A stretch of DNA of 64,000 nt from Cryptomeria japonica (lineage: Eukaryota > Streptophyta > Pinopsida > Cupressales > Cupressaceae). Shown here one piece after another: positions 11,914 to 23,492 of the stretch (positions are counted from its first letter, which is position 1; each line of letters begins with the position of its first letter). The DNA lies in the NCBI RefSeq assembly GCF_030272615.1, contig NC_081415.1, forward strand, positions 623,531,740 through 623,595,739. Reading direction: 5' to 3'. A program made the translations under genes and the position numbers. The notes beneath the pieces were generated by a model. The model worked only from the letters and a program-made list of their open reading frames with translations, made no database searches and had not been told where the DNA came from.

Positions 11914-13380
11914 ATGATCCATTTCCAGCTAACATTTAATTTTTCCTGCATGTTCAGAGACTAGCTTCTCTGTGTTCCCATTTTTCTTTGATATTTTAAA
12001 TGTAAATTTGGCTGATTGGCCTTAATTTTCTCTTTGTTGAGTGGTCAAATACATGTTTAAATATATAAATATATTATGCCTTAAAATATTTAAATATATT
12101 AATTTATATTATTTTAAAGAACTAAAGGACCATTCAATAATGGTGTATTAATATTTGGTGCTTTAAGAAAAGTAAATATTATGTACACATCATTTTACGC
12201 TCCTTGACTACAAGCTTTAAATATTTTCTAATCTATTAGAATATGTTTCTTTCTAAAAAAGAAAAAGAAAAAAAAGGAAAAAAGAATAATTTTTCCTAGA
12301 GTTCACGTTGTTGGGCAATTTGTATATGGGTCTACAAATGGATTATATCAATATGAGACTACCCCATACTCCTTGAATTATGAGATTTATTTTTTTACCT
12401 TCTATTCCTTCTTTGTTCTACTCAATATCTTAATCATTAAATATGATGGAGTGTTCATTGTTTGTATAAACCCTAACATGGCTAGAACCAATGAAACTAC
12501 AAACCCTGTTGATGCTCATAATGAGAATAATGAGGAGCATGATCATGATGTTCATATGAACACTCATGATTTTAAAATTGAGTTAGCTAGTTTATCTAAT
12601 GTAGAGCACCCTAAAAAGCTAGTGGATATACTTCCTTCTTCTTTTTCCTAGAAAGAAATATGGGCTACAAAATTTAAAGGTTACTTGTTCCTATCATACT
12701 TTATCTTTATTGACTAGTATATCTACTTTAACCCTTACTTGTACCATACAAGCCTCATCTACCATTTACTCTTCAACCATCTACTAGTCTCACACCATTT
12801 AGTATTTATCCCTTTTGAAATTTGTCTTATTCATGGTTTTCAATGTAGATACACACTTTCATTCAAGAATTTTAGGAAATTACCAAGTTCATAAAATTGT
12901 TGCCTACATAGCCTTCTGACATAAAGAATGCACACAATTTTACATAATAATCATAATACAAAGATCAAATGCATACCACAAGATTAAATGGAAAATAGTT
13001 AAGAGGGGAAAATATAAGCCTCCCAATCCATCCACATTATATTATTTAGTAATAAAGATATTACAAAAAATCCAAAAGTCATAATGGAATCTTATGAAAC
13101 GTCAACTTCTTACAATGCAACGTCTATGTGTCCAATCAATAAATTCACACATCTTAGGTCATTCTTTGAATACGTGCACTCACTAAAAGACCATAATATA
13201 GCTAACATCCAACCCCAACCACTAAATATGTGTTTACTTCTTATTTAATCAACCTAACACAAAGAAACCAAGTGGTAAAGGTAAAGTGATGTACCTAAAA
13301 ACCATGAGTAAAAAAAGACATTGATGTTAACATTTATTTAAGGTTACTATATTTTAAAAATATTAAATATTTTTCTTATG
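11914..13380. other. AT-rich spacer with one small open frame
   Basis: This is mostly AT-rich DNA, including an A-rich purine run at about 12254-12290. A 57-codon frame starts at ATG 12478 (MARTNETTNPVDAHNEN, acidic and His/Asn-rich) and ends at 12651. It follows a GTATAAACC sequence at about 12463. Its product resembles nothing I can name. It could be the start of a retrotransposon gag, or chance. Confidence 0.3.
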
Positions 13381-13410
13381 TCCAATTCTAAGATACAAGA
13401 GGGTGCAGAA

Positions 13411-14965
13411 ATGGCGGATGCGATGGAGATCACGTGGAGATCATCACGAGGGATGTAGAGGGTTATGGGAAATTGGATGAAGGAGGTAGTGTTGTCTGGG
13501 ATAAAGGTACTCTGCAAGTTCCAACGTGTGACAAACCGGCTACCTCGCATGCCCCGAAGGAGCCCAGGGAATCCACCAGCAAGATGGATTCGTTGTCTTC
13601 TTCTGAATGCAAAAAGAAGAGGTTTGCACATTTTGGTTCTCACCCCAAAGGAAAGTTTGTTTCCCGTATTTCTCATACTGCAGACCCTTCCTCAGATATT
13701 TTCACCATCTCAATACCAGACTGTATTGTGGATAAAAACATGGTGAATATGACCTTTGATCTGGTTGGGAACTTTTTTGGTCACTGCCATAATATTGATT
13801 CAGTTTGAGCCTGGTTCGCCCATAAATGGAAAGGAAAATGTTAGATGAGTTGGTAGCCATGGCCAACAATTTTTTCCCTTTTCCTTTAACTGTGATGAAG
13901 ATCTAAAATTTGTCTTATCTGGGGCCCTTGGATGTTGAGTAAGTCCTCTCCGACTTTGAAAAAATGGGAACCTAACTTTAATCCTAAAGATTGGGAATTT
14001 AATGAAGCCCCCATTTGGGTCTGCCTTCCTGAACTCCCCTTGGAATATTGGAATGAGGAGATCTTTTCTGGTTTGGCTGCTTGTTTTGGTGAGCTCCTAT
14101 CCTTGGATCCCATGACTGTGGCCAAAAAAATACTAGTTTATACCTAGATTTGTGTGAATATCAAACAGTCGATAGATATTCCCCTTGAAATATCTTTTAA
14201 CTCAAAGGTTGGGAAATGTATACAGAATATTGAATGTGAGTCCATGCCCTTTGCTTGTTTTCATTGTAAGAAAGTGAGGCATTGGGCTAGGGATTGCCCG
14301 AAGAAGCCCCCCATGAATTTTTTTTGGAAAAACAAATCCTCCGAGTCTATTCTCTCTAGGGATAATCTACATAATGCTCTAACTAATTGGAGTAAAATGC
14401 TTCTGACCCAGGAAGGACCATCTGTGGAGATGATTGGTAATGGTGATATGTAAGATCAATCTTCTTCTAGGAGAGTTACACTCAAAGAACAAGGAGTTCC
14501 CCCAAATATCAAAGATTCCCTTACACAGGTGGAGGTTCCTCCGCAAGTTTCACACGTTGTGGGTGAGACTTTAAAGTTGGGTACCCTTACTTAATCCATC
14601 CAAGAAGAATAGGTTCTCAAGGTGGTTATTGATGTGGGAAATTCCCTAGAACCCCCTTGCTCTTAGATTGCAGGCAACCAGTTGGAAATGATTACTTTTA
14701 ATTTGGGAAATGATAAAACAAATCCCTTTATTGAAGACAAACCTTGGAACCGTCAGTACAGTTCCCACTCCTATTTGGGAGATACTTCTACTCGGGGCTC
14801 GGTTGGAGTCAAAACAAGGAATAGACAGAGAATAGATTGTGAATCAGAAATAGGAGGTGTGGGAAGACCACCAAATATGTTCAATAGAGATAAACAAAGT
14901 AGAGTAGAGATAACAGATGGAGCCCAAAAAATTATCCAAGACATGGGGATGGGATCCCTATCATA
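13411..14965 (+). pseudogene. LINE (L1-type) ORF1: DUF4283-like domain with CCHC zinc knuckle
   Basis: ORF1 of a plant L1-type LINE, an RNA-binding protein that packages element RNA. The likely start is ATG 13411 (MADAMEI). A short internal duplication there (GGAGATCACGTGGAGATCATC) causes an early frameshift. The middle part carries the DUF4283-like signature: KWEPNFNPKDWEF, APIWVCLPELPLEYW and IFSGLAACFGELL (about 13960-14110). Then FACFHCKKVRHWARDC near 14255-14305 keeps all four CCHC ligands (C-X2-C-X4-H-X4-C), although the usual glycine before the histidine is arginine. Several stops break the frame. It runs into the ORF2 endonuclease in a different frame near 14960. Confidence 0.85.
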
Positions 14966-16165
14966 TCTTGGAATATTCGAGGGTTTAACCCCACCCCCAC
15001 AAAAATGATCTCCTTTCTAATTTAGTGAGGGATCATAAACCCGAGATTTGCCTTGTACAGGAAACTAAGATGCTATCTAACAAACTAAAAAAAAAGTTGG
15101 CAATGTTTAAGGACGGTGGTGTTCACTGTTCTAGTGTAGACAGTGCATCGGGGGGTATCACCTCTTTCTAGAACCCAAGACTAATCCAAGGTATGACTAT
15201 TATTACCAGTCCAAATCATATTGCTACCAGATTTACTAATTTGATGAATGGTTCTTCCTAGATTATTTCCAAAATTTATGCTTTGAGTAGTAAAAGTGCT
15301 AGAAATCTCTATGGGCCTTTTTGAATGATGTCAGATAGATCTTTCCTAATGAGAAGTGATTTTTTATGGGATATTTTAATAATCTTATATCAAATTTTGA
15401 GAAAATGGGTGGGGCCCTGATTTGTGAAGATATCAAACAAGATCTGTTAGACATGATTAACTCTTTGGGGATACTCAATCTTGATCTTAATGGAGCAAAG
15501 TTTACCTGGTCTAACAGACATAGTGGCACTGAGCTTGTACAAGTTAAATTGGATCCTGGTCTCCTCTCGTCAGATTGGCTAGCGGATTTTTCATGTAATC
15601 TATCCTCTCTTTCTAGGATTTGATCAAATCATTTCCCAATTATTTTGAGTATTGTCACCCTAAGCAGAACAAAATATTTTCCCTTTTGATTTGAGAAAAT
15701 GTGGACCCTTAAAACTGAACTATATGAAAAAATTGCTGAGTGGTGGGATATTAACATCTAGGGAACAACTATGTACAAAGTGGCTAAAAATTTATCTAAT
15801 GTCAAGGTCAATATCTAGAAATGGAATAATTATTCCTTTGGAAATATCTTCTAGTTAAAAGACTTTCTTAAAAGGGAACTTGATGGCATTCAACAACAGA
15901 TCCAATTTTTTGGTTATAATCCCCATGTCATGGATAAGGAAGTTGAAGTCCTCTCCAAACATCATGACATCATTTCTAAAGAAGAAGAATGATAGAAACA
16001 GAGATATAAAGCTATTTGGCTCAAAAGAGGGGATAGGAATACTAAGTGTTTCTATATGACTACTCTGAAACATAGAGTTTCGAATAGAATCAAGAGGATT
16101 TCTATCAATAATCAGTGGGTTGTTAAATAGGAAGAGATGAGTTAGGAAGCAATCCGCTTTTTCTT
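14950..16165 (+). pseudogene. LINE ORF2, endonuclease domain and linker to RT (interrupted)
   Basis: This is the 5' part of LINE ORF2. The apurinic-type endonuclease nicks the target and is visible as IPIISWNIRGFN (near 14955-14990), EICLVQETKM (near 15040-15070, with the catalytic glutamate), then GYFNNLISNFEKMGGALI (near 15367-15420). In that last motif the family's GDFN aspartate has become tyrosine. LNGAKFTWSNRHSG and KLDPGLLSSDW follow to 15580. From 15624 to 16160 comes the linker, with WLKRGDRNTKCFYMTTLKHR near 16018-16080. Multiple stops occur. The frame is cut at 16161-16165 (TTCTT) by element A and resumes at 22027 and 28733. Confidence 0.85.
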
Positions 16166-16949
16166 TGTTGGCATTGCACACTCCAATGATAATTGTAGAT
16201 GATTGAAGGCATTATCATTGATGACAACCTTGCAATCCTATGGCACCGACAGGCACTGACACTGACAGACTCTACACCAGAAGATAGTTCACCGGCACCG
16301 ACAAAGATGATTACCGACACCCCAGCCGACAAGATTTTGATTACTATATTTGGTATTTATTTGTAATATGTTTTTGTAAGCCAACAAGGCATATTGTAAT
16401 AAGACTCATATGTAAGTATGAGATCTGGCAGATCATTTATATATGCGGACATGGGAAGATTATTTGCAGAAGTAATGTGTGAATATTAAGGCAGATTTTG
16501 GAGTAGGGTTTATGGTTGTTGTATGAGCTTAAACCGGTACTGAACCTAGCATAGAAGATGCTTAACTAAAGCAGTACATTATATTGGATTTGCATTATCC
16601 ATTTTGTAAGTCAGTGAGACTTCCTTTTGTAATTAAGAAGTAAGCTTTAGGTAGTTGGCCTTCCTACATGTGCAGGCCCCTATTGTAAGTAATATCCATT
16701 CATTGGCCACTGAGTGAATATTGTGGGTCACAAATCTAACCAAGGTTTTTCCCACACCAGGTTTCCTCATTAAAAATATTGTGTTATGGTGTGCTTTCTA
16801 TGTTGTGTTTAATATTGATATTTACTGCATTAATTCTTGCTTATCGGTATAATGTTTTGGAATGCAATTTATTTAATAAGGTCAGAAAATCTATTTACTA
16901 GTTAGATACTAATTCACCACCCCTCTCAGTATCTTTGGGAATCCTAACA
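16166..16949 (+). repeat. 5' LTR of element A
   Basis: 784 bp, beginning TGTTGGCATTGC and ending ATCCTAACA. It aligns along its length with 21241-22021. A C-rich stretch and TCTCAGTATCTTTGGG precede the end, as in the other copia LTRs here. Confidence 0.9.
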
Positions 16950-16951
16950 AT

Positions 16952-16963
16952 TGGTATCAGAGC
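16952..16963 (+). promoter_or_regulatory. Primer-binding site of element A (initiator Met tRNA)
   Basis: TGGTATCAGAGC lies two bases after the 5' LTR. This is the standard plant copia site complementary to the 3' end of initiator methionine tRNA. Confidence 0.93.
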
Positions 16964-17020
16964 TTGTTCCTCTATTTTCAAAAGCCTAACAACTTGAGGA
17001 ATATTTTGACACCGGTACAG

Positions 17021-17537
17021 ATGGATAACTTGAGAAAGCAATTAGAAGGAGCTCTTGTAGATTATGATGCATAAAAGTTGAAGAATATCAAACTTGAAGA
17101 TGATCTGAAAGCTTCACAGGAAATCATTCAAGGACTTCAAGAGAATCTTACTATTGCTAGAAACAAATGAAGAGAACTTCATGAGAAGATATAGAATGAT
17201 GATGATGAAAAGGAAACTCTTAATGATCTTGTAAGCAAGATGAAGCAAGAAAACATGACCTTGAGAAATGAGATGCAAGATATGACTATGAGATTTTGTA
17301 AAGACACTGAAGACATAAAGAAGAATGAAGATGACTTGACTAGGAGAATCAATGATGCTGGAACATCACTGGCAAATAATAAAGACCCAGTTTGAAAAGT
17401 AAAGAGAAGGTTGATGAGGTAAAGAAAGAATTTTCAAAACAGTGGATTAGAAAGAGAGATCAAAATGTTGATGAGACTATTCCTTCACTGGTAGAACAAA
17501 GTATCACTCCATTGGTAGGAGATTCTTCATCTAACTG
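17021..17537 (+). pseudogene. Element A first reading frame: coiled-coil protein of unknown function
   Basis: The frame starts at ATG 17021, about 57 bases after the primer site, in the position where copia elements start gag. The product begins MDNLRKQLEGALVDYDA and is almost wholly charged and helical (EDDLKASQEIIQGLQENL, LVSKMKQENMTLRNEMQDM). This is the heptad style of a coiled coil. Stops occur after 17 codons and twice more, then a frameshift near 17393 leads into SKEKVDEVKKEFSKQW and a stop at about 17535. There is no zinc knuckle or capsid-like motif. I do not recognise a family. Confidence 0.55.
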
Positions 17538-17840
17538 AAAAGAAACCCTTTGGGGGTATGGCAACTAATTGAAAATCATGCTAGTTTACCCTCGGTTGAT
17601 GGTAAGAAGATGAATTGCTTCTTTACCAGAAAATGTGTTAAGTTTCACTTAACCGGTAGGCATTTATTGTGCTAGTTGAAGGAAAAGACATTATAAAGCA
17701 AGTGTTTTTCACTCTTTTTCACTCACCGAGCATTGAAATTTCCTAAGAGCGCAAAAAACCCGAGCGAAGGCAACCACAATGAGAAGTGAAGCAAAATCTT
17801 TCAAGAATCCAAACCTAAAGGTAGATTAAGGTATTTATCA

Positions 17841-20800
17841 ATGGCTTCCTCCTTTGCTCCTGAATTCATTGCAAACCCTACTGTTGTTGAAGTGGTTAAA
17901 TGCCCTAGGCCCATATTCAAAATCATACCCAAAGTAGCGAAGCAAGATGATACCCTAGGTGCATTCTCTAAAATCCCTAAAGGAGTTGCAAATCTAAGAA
18001 AATTCCAAATAACACTGTGATGACATTAACTGGTGCAACCCATGACAGCATGTCCTTGAGAGTCAATCATGTGAAAGACATAAATGTCAGATTCATTAGC
18101 ATGATACTAGGATACAAAACTACACATGCTAATAGATTAAACTTTGTTTCTAGTTTATGTATCAAGAGTGCTATGATATGTCGAACAGTAATGCTAAGAT
18201 AGATATATGTGAATGGTTGAAGGATGAATTGATTGACAACTTGAAGAAAATCAAAGGTGATAGGAAAGGTACTTTCAGATTTGGTAATCTACTTGTGTGC
18301 CTAATGCTATATATTATAAAGGAAGTTCTCGGTATAGGCAGTAAAGAATTTGGTTTTGACATACCAGTAGGTAAACAACTATTGGATATCTTTACCGACA
18401 TGGGAACTAACAGGGAAAATAATATAATTGAATATTTCCAAGCATTTAAGGCTAGAATGAAAACAAGGGAAAGGCTACCTCAGGACATTGTTGACAAATA
18501 TAAGAAAGAAATTTGTTTTGTTATTAAGAAAGATGAAATCTGGATGGAGGCAGTGGTTCCTAGAATTGTTTGGGTGATAGAAATGGGTTATGAGGTTGAT
18601 GTAAACATAATTGAGACATATGCCAAAGCCCTACTTGAAGCCCCTAGAGAACCTGAAGAGAAAATATTTGGTAGTGCTGAAACCATTGAAAGCAAAGTAC
18701 AAACACTTAAAAGAAGGAAGAAAATAGAGCAATATATCAAGAAAGCAACTAAATAGGTGAAAGAGATCAAGGAAAATGTATTGAATATCACTGGTATTAA
18801 GGAAAGTGACTTGGAAGGGTTACAATCAGAAGCTCACCTCTCACCGGTTGGAACTTCATCTAATAGTGAAATCCCAGCTGAGTTTAAGAGAGTAGAAAGG
18901 AAAAGAAAACCTTCATCGGCACCCTCTCCTGCACCAAAGAGAACAAGGAGACAATAGGCAGTAAGGCCACTAGCAAAGAAAATGACACCAAGGAAGAAGA
19001 AGGAAAAATAGGTTATTTCTCCTTTAGACTATCTTTTGAATGAAATAACGGATGATGGAAAATTGTCTAATGTCAGTAAACTATATTATACTATTAAAAA
19101 TGAGGAAAAGGAAAGCATAGAAAATAGTATCATTCTACAACTAGATATCTATAAGAAATTTTTGATAGAGGTTGTAGATTATCTGCCCAATGACTTGTAT
19201 AGACGACTTGATGCGAAGAGGCTAGCTATTATGGAATTGGATAAGAAAATAAAAGTTGAAAAGCTACTTGTTGTACACCCTATTAAATCAGTAGAAGAAA
19301 TTGATGAGTTAATAAGTGAGGCTAATAGGACAGTATTTTCAAGTGGTCACTGGTATGTATCGTTAATGGCAGGTAGAGTTAATGAAATCATTGAAGAGAC
19401 AATAGATAAATGGGATATCTTCTTTGTGGAGAAAGAGAAGCAATAAGAACTCAATAGACCGAAAACATTTAAGGTATATCAAAAGGATAAGGACAAAGGT
19501 AAAGGCAAGGTAGGTGGACTACCCAACATAAAAGTAACAGACAATTTTCCACCACCTCCTTCTATTACTCCACCAGTTAAAACTATTGACACACCAACAA
19601 CTAAGGATATGGAGACTACACAGGAGGATACAAATCCTAATTCTGAAGTTTTATATACAATGAGTATTGATACACAAGAAGTCAATATTGTGGTTGATAA
19701 GGAAACCACTAGTGAGAAGAAATATGTGGCTATTGAGCCACCAGTTGACAATATTGTAGTTAAAACACCAGCTGATAATGTTGAAATTGGGGTTGAGACA
19801 CAACTTGAGCAAACTGAACAATCAATTGATCCCCTGGTTACTAGGATTGATATTGACAATACCATTAATACAAACATTGAAAAACCTACAGAGTTAGAGA
19901 AATCGGCTGATAACATAGAGAAACTAGTTAGATACCAACAATGGACAGTATAGAGGTGCATACTGAGAAACTAACATTGAATACCACTAAGACATCATCA
20001 GAGAAACCGATAGTAGAGAGCACAATGAAACCCACTGAGGTACAGGTTGAGAAACAGGAAGACAAAAAGGTTGAGTCACAAGTTCATGCGGATACAGTAC
20101 CATACTCAACAACTGAGAAGCCTAAACCTTTGCTGATAGAAATGCAAAAATAAACTGACTTACTAGAGGTCAATACAAGAAAAGAGGTTACTCACACCGA
20201 TGGAATGCAAATTGTTAAGGTAGTTGGGCAATCATCTAGTTCTTCCATGACAAAATTCAAACCAACTAATGTGATAGAGGTATTATTGGATTCAATTAAG
20301 AAAATCATAGAGTGTAATGCAATAGCATATAAAGCTATTGATGATACCATTCCTATTCTAAAATTGATTTCACCCAAGTGCAATGTGGAAAATAAAGATT
20401 CTTTTAGTCAATTAGACACATTATCTAAGTATATCACCGGTAACATATTGATAGTTGAACAGATAAATGAGGAGACATTTAGAGAGAAAATGGATAAGGA
20501 AAAGGAGAAATTCCTTGATGAGAAAATAAAGAAGTGTATGAGACATATTGACACACTCCTACTGGCACTAAGCAAAACAATAATGGAGTTTAAGGAATTG
20601 TACAGAGACACATGCAAGACTAATATTTTGATAGTGGATATAGATAAGAAGATCAGTAATGTGTAGAAAGAAATAAATGATATAGTTGATAAAATCATTG
20701 GTTCACTATAACCAATATAAGTTATAGAGCAGAAGATAGTTGAATTTGAGGAAAAACTTGAGAAATTGGAGAAGGAAAAGGAAAGAATAAAAGGAAAGGC

Positions 20801-21040
20801 AAAAGATCTAAAATGTAGACTCAGTCCCAAATTGGATTACCTCATCTCTTTAAGGAAAGAGATATCAGAGGCCTTGTTCAAGGACTGAAGACACTGGAAG
20901 AGAAAATGCATGACCTCACCGGTACCATTCATAGAACAAAGGCAGCATTGAAGGATAGTGATAGGTTCATTGAGAGCCTTAATTTTGTATTAGTAGACCT
21001 TTTTCAAATTGTAACCAACCAGGTAGAAGGTTTTAGCTAA
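17841..21040 (+). pseudogene. Element A long reading frame of unknown function (about 1,066 codons, decayed)
   Basis: From ATG 17841 (MASSFAPEFIANPTVVEVV) to TAA 21040 the sequence keeps a protein-like reading. It is mostly in one frame from 18157 to 19953, interrupted by single stops at about 18754, 18955, 19009 and 19444; another frame carries it from 19941 to about 20887, and a third to 21040. Visible parts are a globular region (18157-18756), a basic proline-rich segment KRVERKRKPSSAPSPAPKRTRRQ-like (about 18880-18957, possible nuclear signal), a second helical region (19036-19446), a low-complexity Thr/Glu/Val-rich stretch (19500-20150), and C-terminal coiled coils (20205-21040, for example EEKLEKLEKEKERIKGKAK). 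No gag, protease, integrase or RT motif is present. It may be a captured host sequence or an element-specific gene. Confidence 0.6.
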
Positions 21041-21064
21041 TAACTACAATCAATTGACATTTTG

Positions 21065-21240
21065 ACAACCTTTGTCATTGATGTCAAAGGGGGAGTAGTA
21101 GAGAAGAGAAAAATCCAATGACTTAGAGATCATCTACTCAGGGGGAGCACACAATTTTGATAAGATTTTTGGACTTCAATTTTTGGATACAATTTTGAAT
21201 TTTTCTCATGGGTGTTGCCATCAATGCCAACGGGGGAGAT
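21065..21240 (+). promoter_or_regulatory. Element A pre-LTR region: paired motif and polypurine tract
   Basis: ATTGATGTCAAAGGGGGAG occurs near 21078-21096, a second purine run (CAGGGGGAGC) near 21140, and CATCAATGCCAACGGGGGAG directly before the 3' LTR at 21218-21238. The last is the functional-position purine tract. The same paired arrangement is found in elements B, D and F. Confidence 0.7.
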
Positions 21241-22021
21241 TGTTGGCTTTTCACACCAATGAGAATTATATATGATTGAAGGTATTGTCATTGATGGCAA
21301 CCTTGCAATCCTATGGCACTGGCAGGCACCGACACTGACAGACTCTACACTGGCAGATAGTTCACCGGCAGTGACAAAGATGATTACCAGCACCCCAGTT
21401 GATAGGATTTTGATTATTGTATTTTGTATTTATTTGTAATATCTTTTTGTAAGCCGACAAGTCGTATTGTAATAAGAATCATATATAAGTATGAGATCTT
21501 GTAGATCATTTATAGATGCGAACATGGAAAGATTATTTGCAGAAGTAATGTGTGAATATTAAGACATATTTTGGAGTAAGGTTTATGGTTGTTGTATGAG
21601 CTTAAACCGGTACTGAACCTAGCATAGAAGATGCTGAACTAAAGTAGTACATTATATTGGATTTGTATAATCCATTGTATAAGTTAGTGAGACTTCCTTT
21701 TGTAATTAAGAAGTGAGGTTTAGGTAGTTGGCCTTCCTACATGTGCATGCCCCTATTGTAAGATATCCATTTATTGGTCACTGAGTGAATATTGTGGGTC
21801 AAAAATCCCACCAAGATTTTTCCCACACTGGGTTTCCTCATTAAAAATATTGTGTTATGGTGTGCTTTCTATGGTGTGTTCATTGTTGATATTTACTGCA
21901 ATAATTCTTTCTTACCAGTACGTTGTTTTGGAATGTAATTTATTTAATAAGGTTAGAAAATATATTTACCGGTTAGATACTGATTCACCCCCCCCTCTCA
22001 GTATCTTTGGGAATCCTAACA
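21241..22021 (+). repeat. 3' LTR of element A
   Basis: 781 bp, beginning TGTTGGCTTTTC and ending ATCCTAACA. It contains a TATA-box-like TATATAAG at 21482-21489, which the 5' LTR has lost (CATATGTAAG at the matching place). It is followed directly by the target duplication TTCTT. Confidence 0.9.
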
Positions 22022-22026
22022 TTCTT

Positions 22027-22045
22027 TTCCCATTTGGCTGAAGGT
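22027..22045 (+). pseudogene. 19-bp scrap of LINE ORF2 between elements A and B
   Basis: Only TTCCCATTTGGCTG plus AAGGT remain of the LINE between the two insertions. When element A and element B are removed, each with one target-site copy, these bases bridge 16165 and 28733 in the same reading frame. The junction reads IRFFFSHLAEGLFELVA. This confirms that both elements landed in one LINE, 24 bases apart. Confidence 0.85.
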
Positions 22046-23138
22046 TGTTAAGAACCAGAAGGCAACTGAGAGGGGGGCAGCTGAATCAGTTGTCTATGAA
22101 TTTCAACCCAATTATAACTTAATCAAACTTGATACTTAATACGGGTAAACCAAACTTAATGCCAATTAACAGATTAGTAGTTAATATCAATACTGGTGAA
22201 ACTTAATGCATGAAACAAAAAGAGAAACAAAATCCACAACACATAACACAAAGAGTTTGACGTGAAAACCCTGTAAGGGGAAAAACCACAATGGGAAACC
22301 TTACCCACAATCAGATGATACTACTGCAGATAGTGCATGTATACAAATAGGGTCTGCACATGCAGAATGGCCAACCGCCTAGAGCACACTGCTCAAATGG
22401 GAGTCACAATGACTACGATAGGATGGTTAAATCCTAGAATAATGTACTCCTCAAAGTAGCACCTCCAATGCTGGATTCAGTACTGGTTAAGCTCCGATAA
22501 ACACCTTCAAACCTTCCTTGAACCTTCTCTATGGTTTGCTGATATGATCTTCAATATTCACACATACTATGTTACAATACCATACCATAACCTTACATAC
22601 CATCTCATATCACATCTCACAAATGAGATCTTACATATATACAAAACCTAAGACCAAATGTGTAGGTTGGCTCACTAAGAATATTACAATAAAATCAATT
22701 ACAAATAAGTCTTGATGCGATAAATCATGTTGTCTTAATATATTTACAACAATATTCAATCAATAACTCATCTCCATAATGTGTCGTGCTAATCTGGAAT
22801 AGATAACACATGCTGGTCCATAACCTAGACCAATCTGCCAGTAATAGAAAATATGTCAACTCGACTAGAACAATAACCAAAACAACAAAAACAAGTATCT
22901 AAACCATGTCTTCAACATAATCAAGAGATCTCTAGATAATAACAAGTCATCATCATTGCCAATGAACAATATAACATGTTGGTGAATAATATACCGGTGA
23001 CTGTGCATAAGTTACTGAACTTGTCAGTTCAACAGTAAACCAATACAACCATAGTGCCAAATCAACAATGTAGATCTCCATAAGGATAAGTGTTGACATC
23101 AATGAAAAAACTAATGCAACACATCCATAATACCAACA
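22046..23138 (-). repeat. 3' LTR of element B
   Basis: 1093 bp (plus-strand start TGTTAAGAACC, end ATACCAACA). It aligns with 27576-28727. It carries about two units of the 20-bp repeat that is expanded to five in the other LTR. Confidence 0.9.
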
Positions 23139-23139
23139 A

Positions 23140-23420
23140 TGTCCCCCTTTGGGATTGATGGCAACAGTAGATGGAAAAACATCTAAGTACCAAAACGCAA
23201 TGCCAAAAACCAAAAACCAACAATCTCAAGAATAGATCAATACCAGAAATCAAAATACAAATACAAAGAGTATATATCTCTCCCCAATGAATAATGTCTC
23301 ATAGATCTATCTCCCAAGAATTTTTTTCCATAGATATCTCTCCCCCTTTGACATCAAATGCCAAAGTAATAAATAAAAAAATACTAGAACATACAACCAA
23401 CTACTCCCCCTGAGAAGTAG
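23140..23420 (-). promoter_or_regulatory. Element B purine tracts before the 3' LTR
   Basis: On the minus strand CATCAATCCCAAAGGGGGAC abuts the 3' LTR (23140-23159) and TTTGATGTCAAAGGGGGAG lies about 200 bases upstream (near 23340-23360). A further purine run is near 23403. The stretch has no coding sequence. Confidence 0.65.
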
Positions 23421-23492
23421 CTCCCCTCCATCAAAGATGGAAAAAATATTTCTCTGTTAGTTTCTGTCGGTTTGATGCCAATCTTCAATTGT

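Larger units (their letters stand above)
16166..22021 (+). mobile_element. Element A: complete non-autonomous LTR retrotransposon without gag or pol
   Basis: A 5856-bp LTR element with 5' LTR 16166-16949, primer-binding site 16952-16963, an internal region of about 4.3 kb, a purine tract at about 21230-21240 and 3' LTR 21241-22021. Both ends are TG/CA. It is flanked by a perfect 5-bp target duplication, TTCTT (16161-16165 and 22022-22026), inside LINE ORF2. The primer site and LTR termini match the copia elements in this window. The internal region encodes no protease, integrase, RT or RNase H. It carries a coiled-coil frame and a long unknown frame, both decayed. The LTRs are visibly diverged, so the insertion is old. 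It must have depended on another element's enzymes. Confidence 0.9.
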
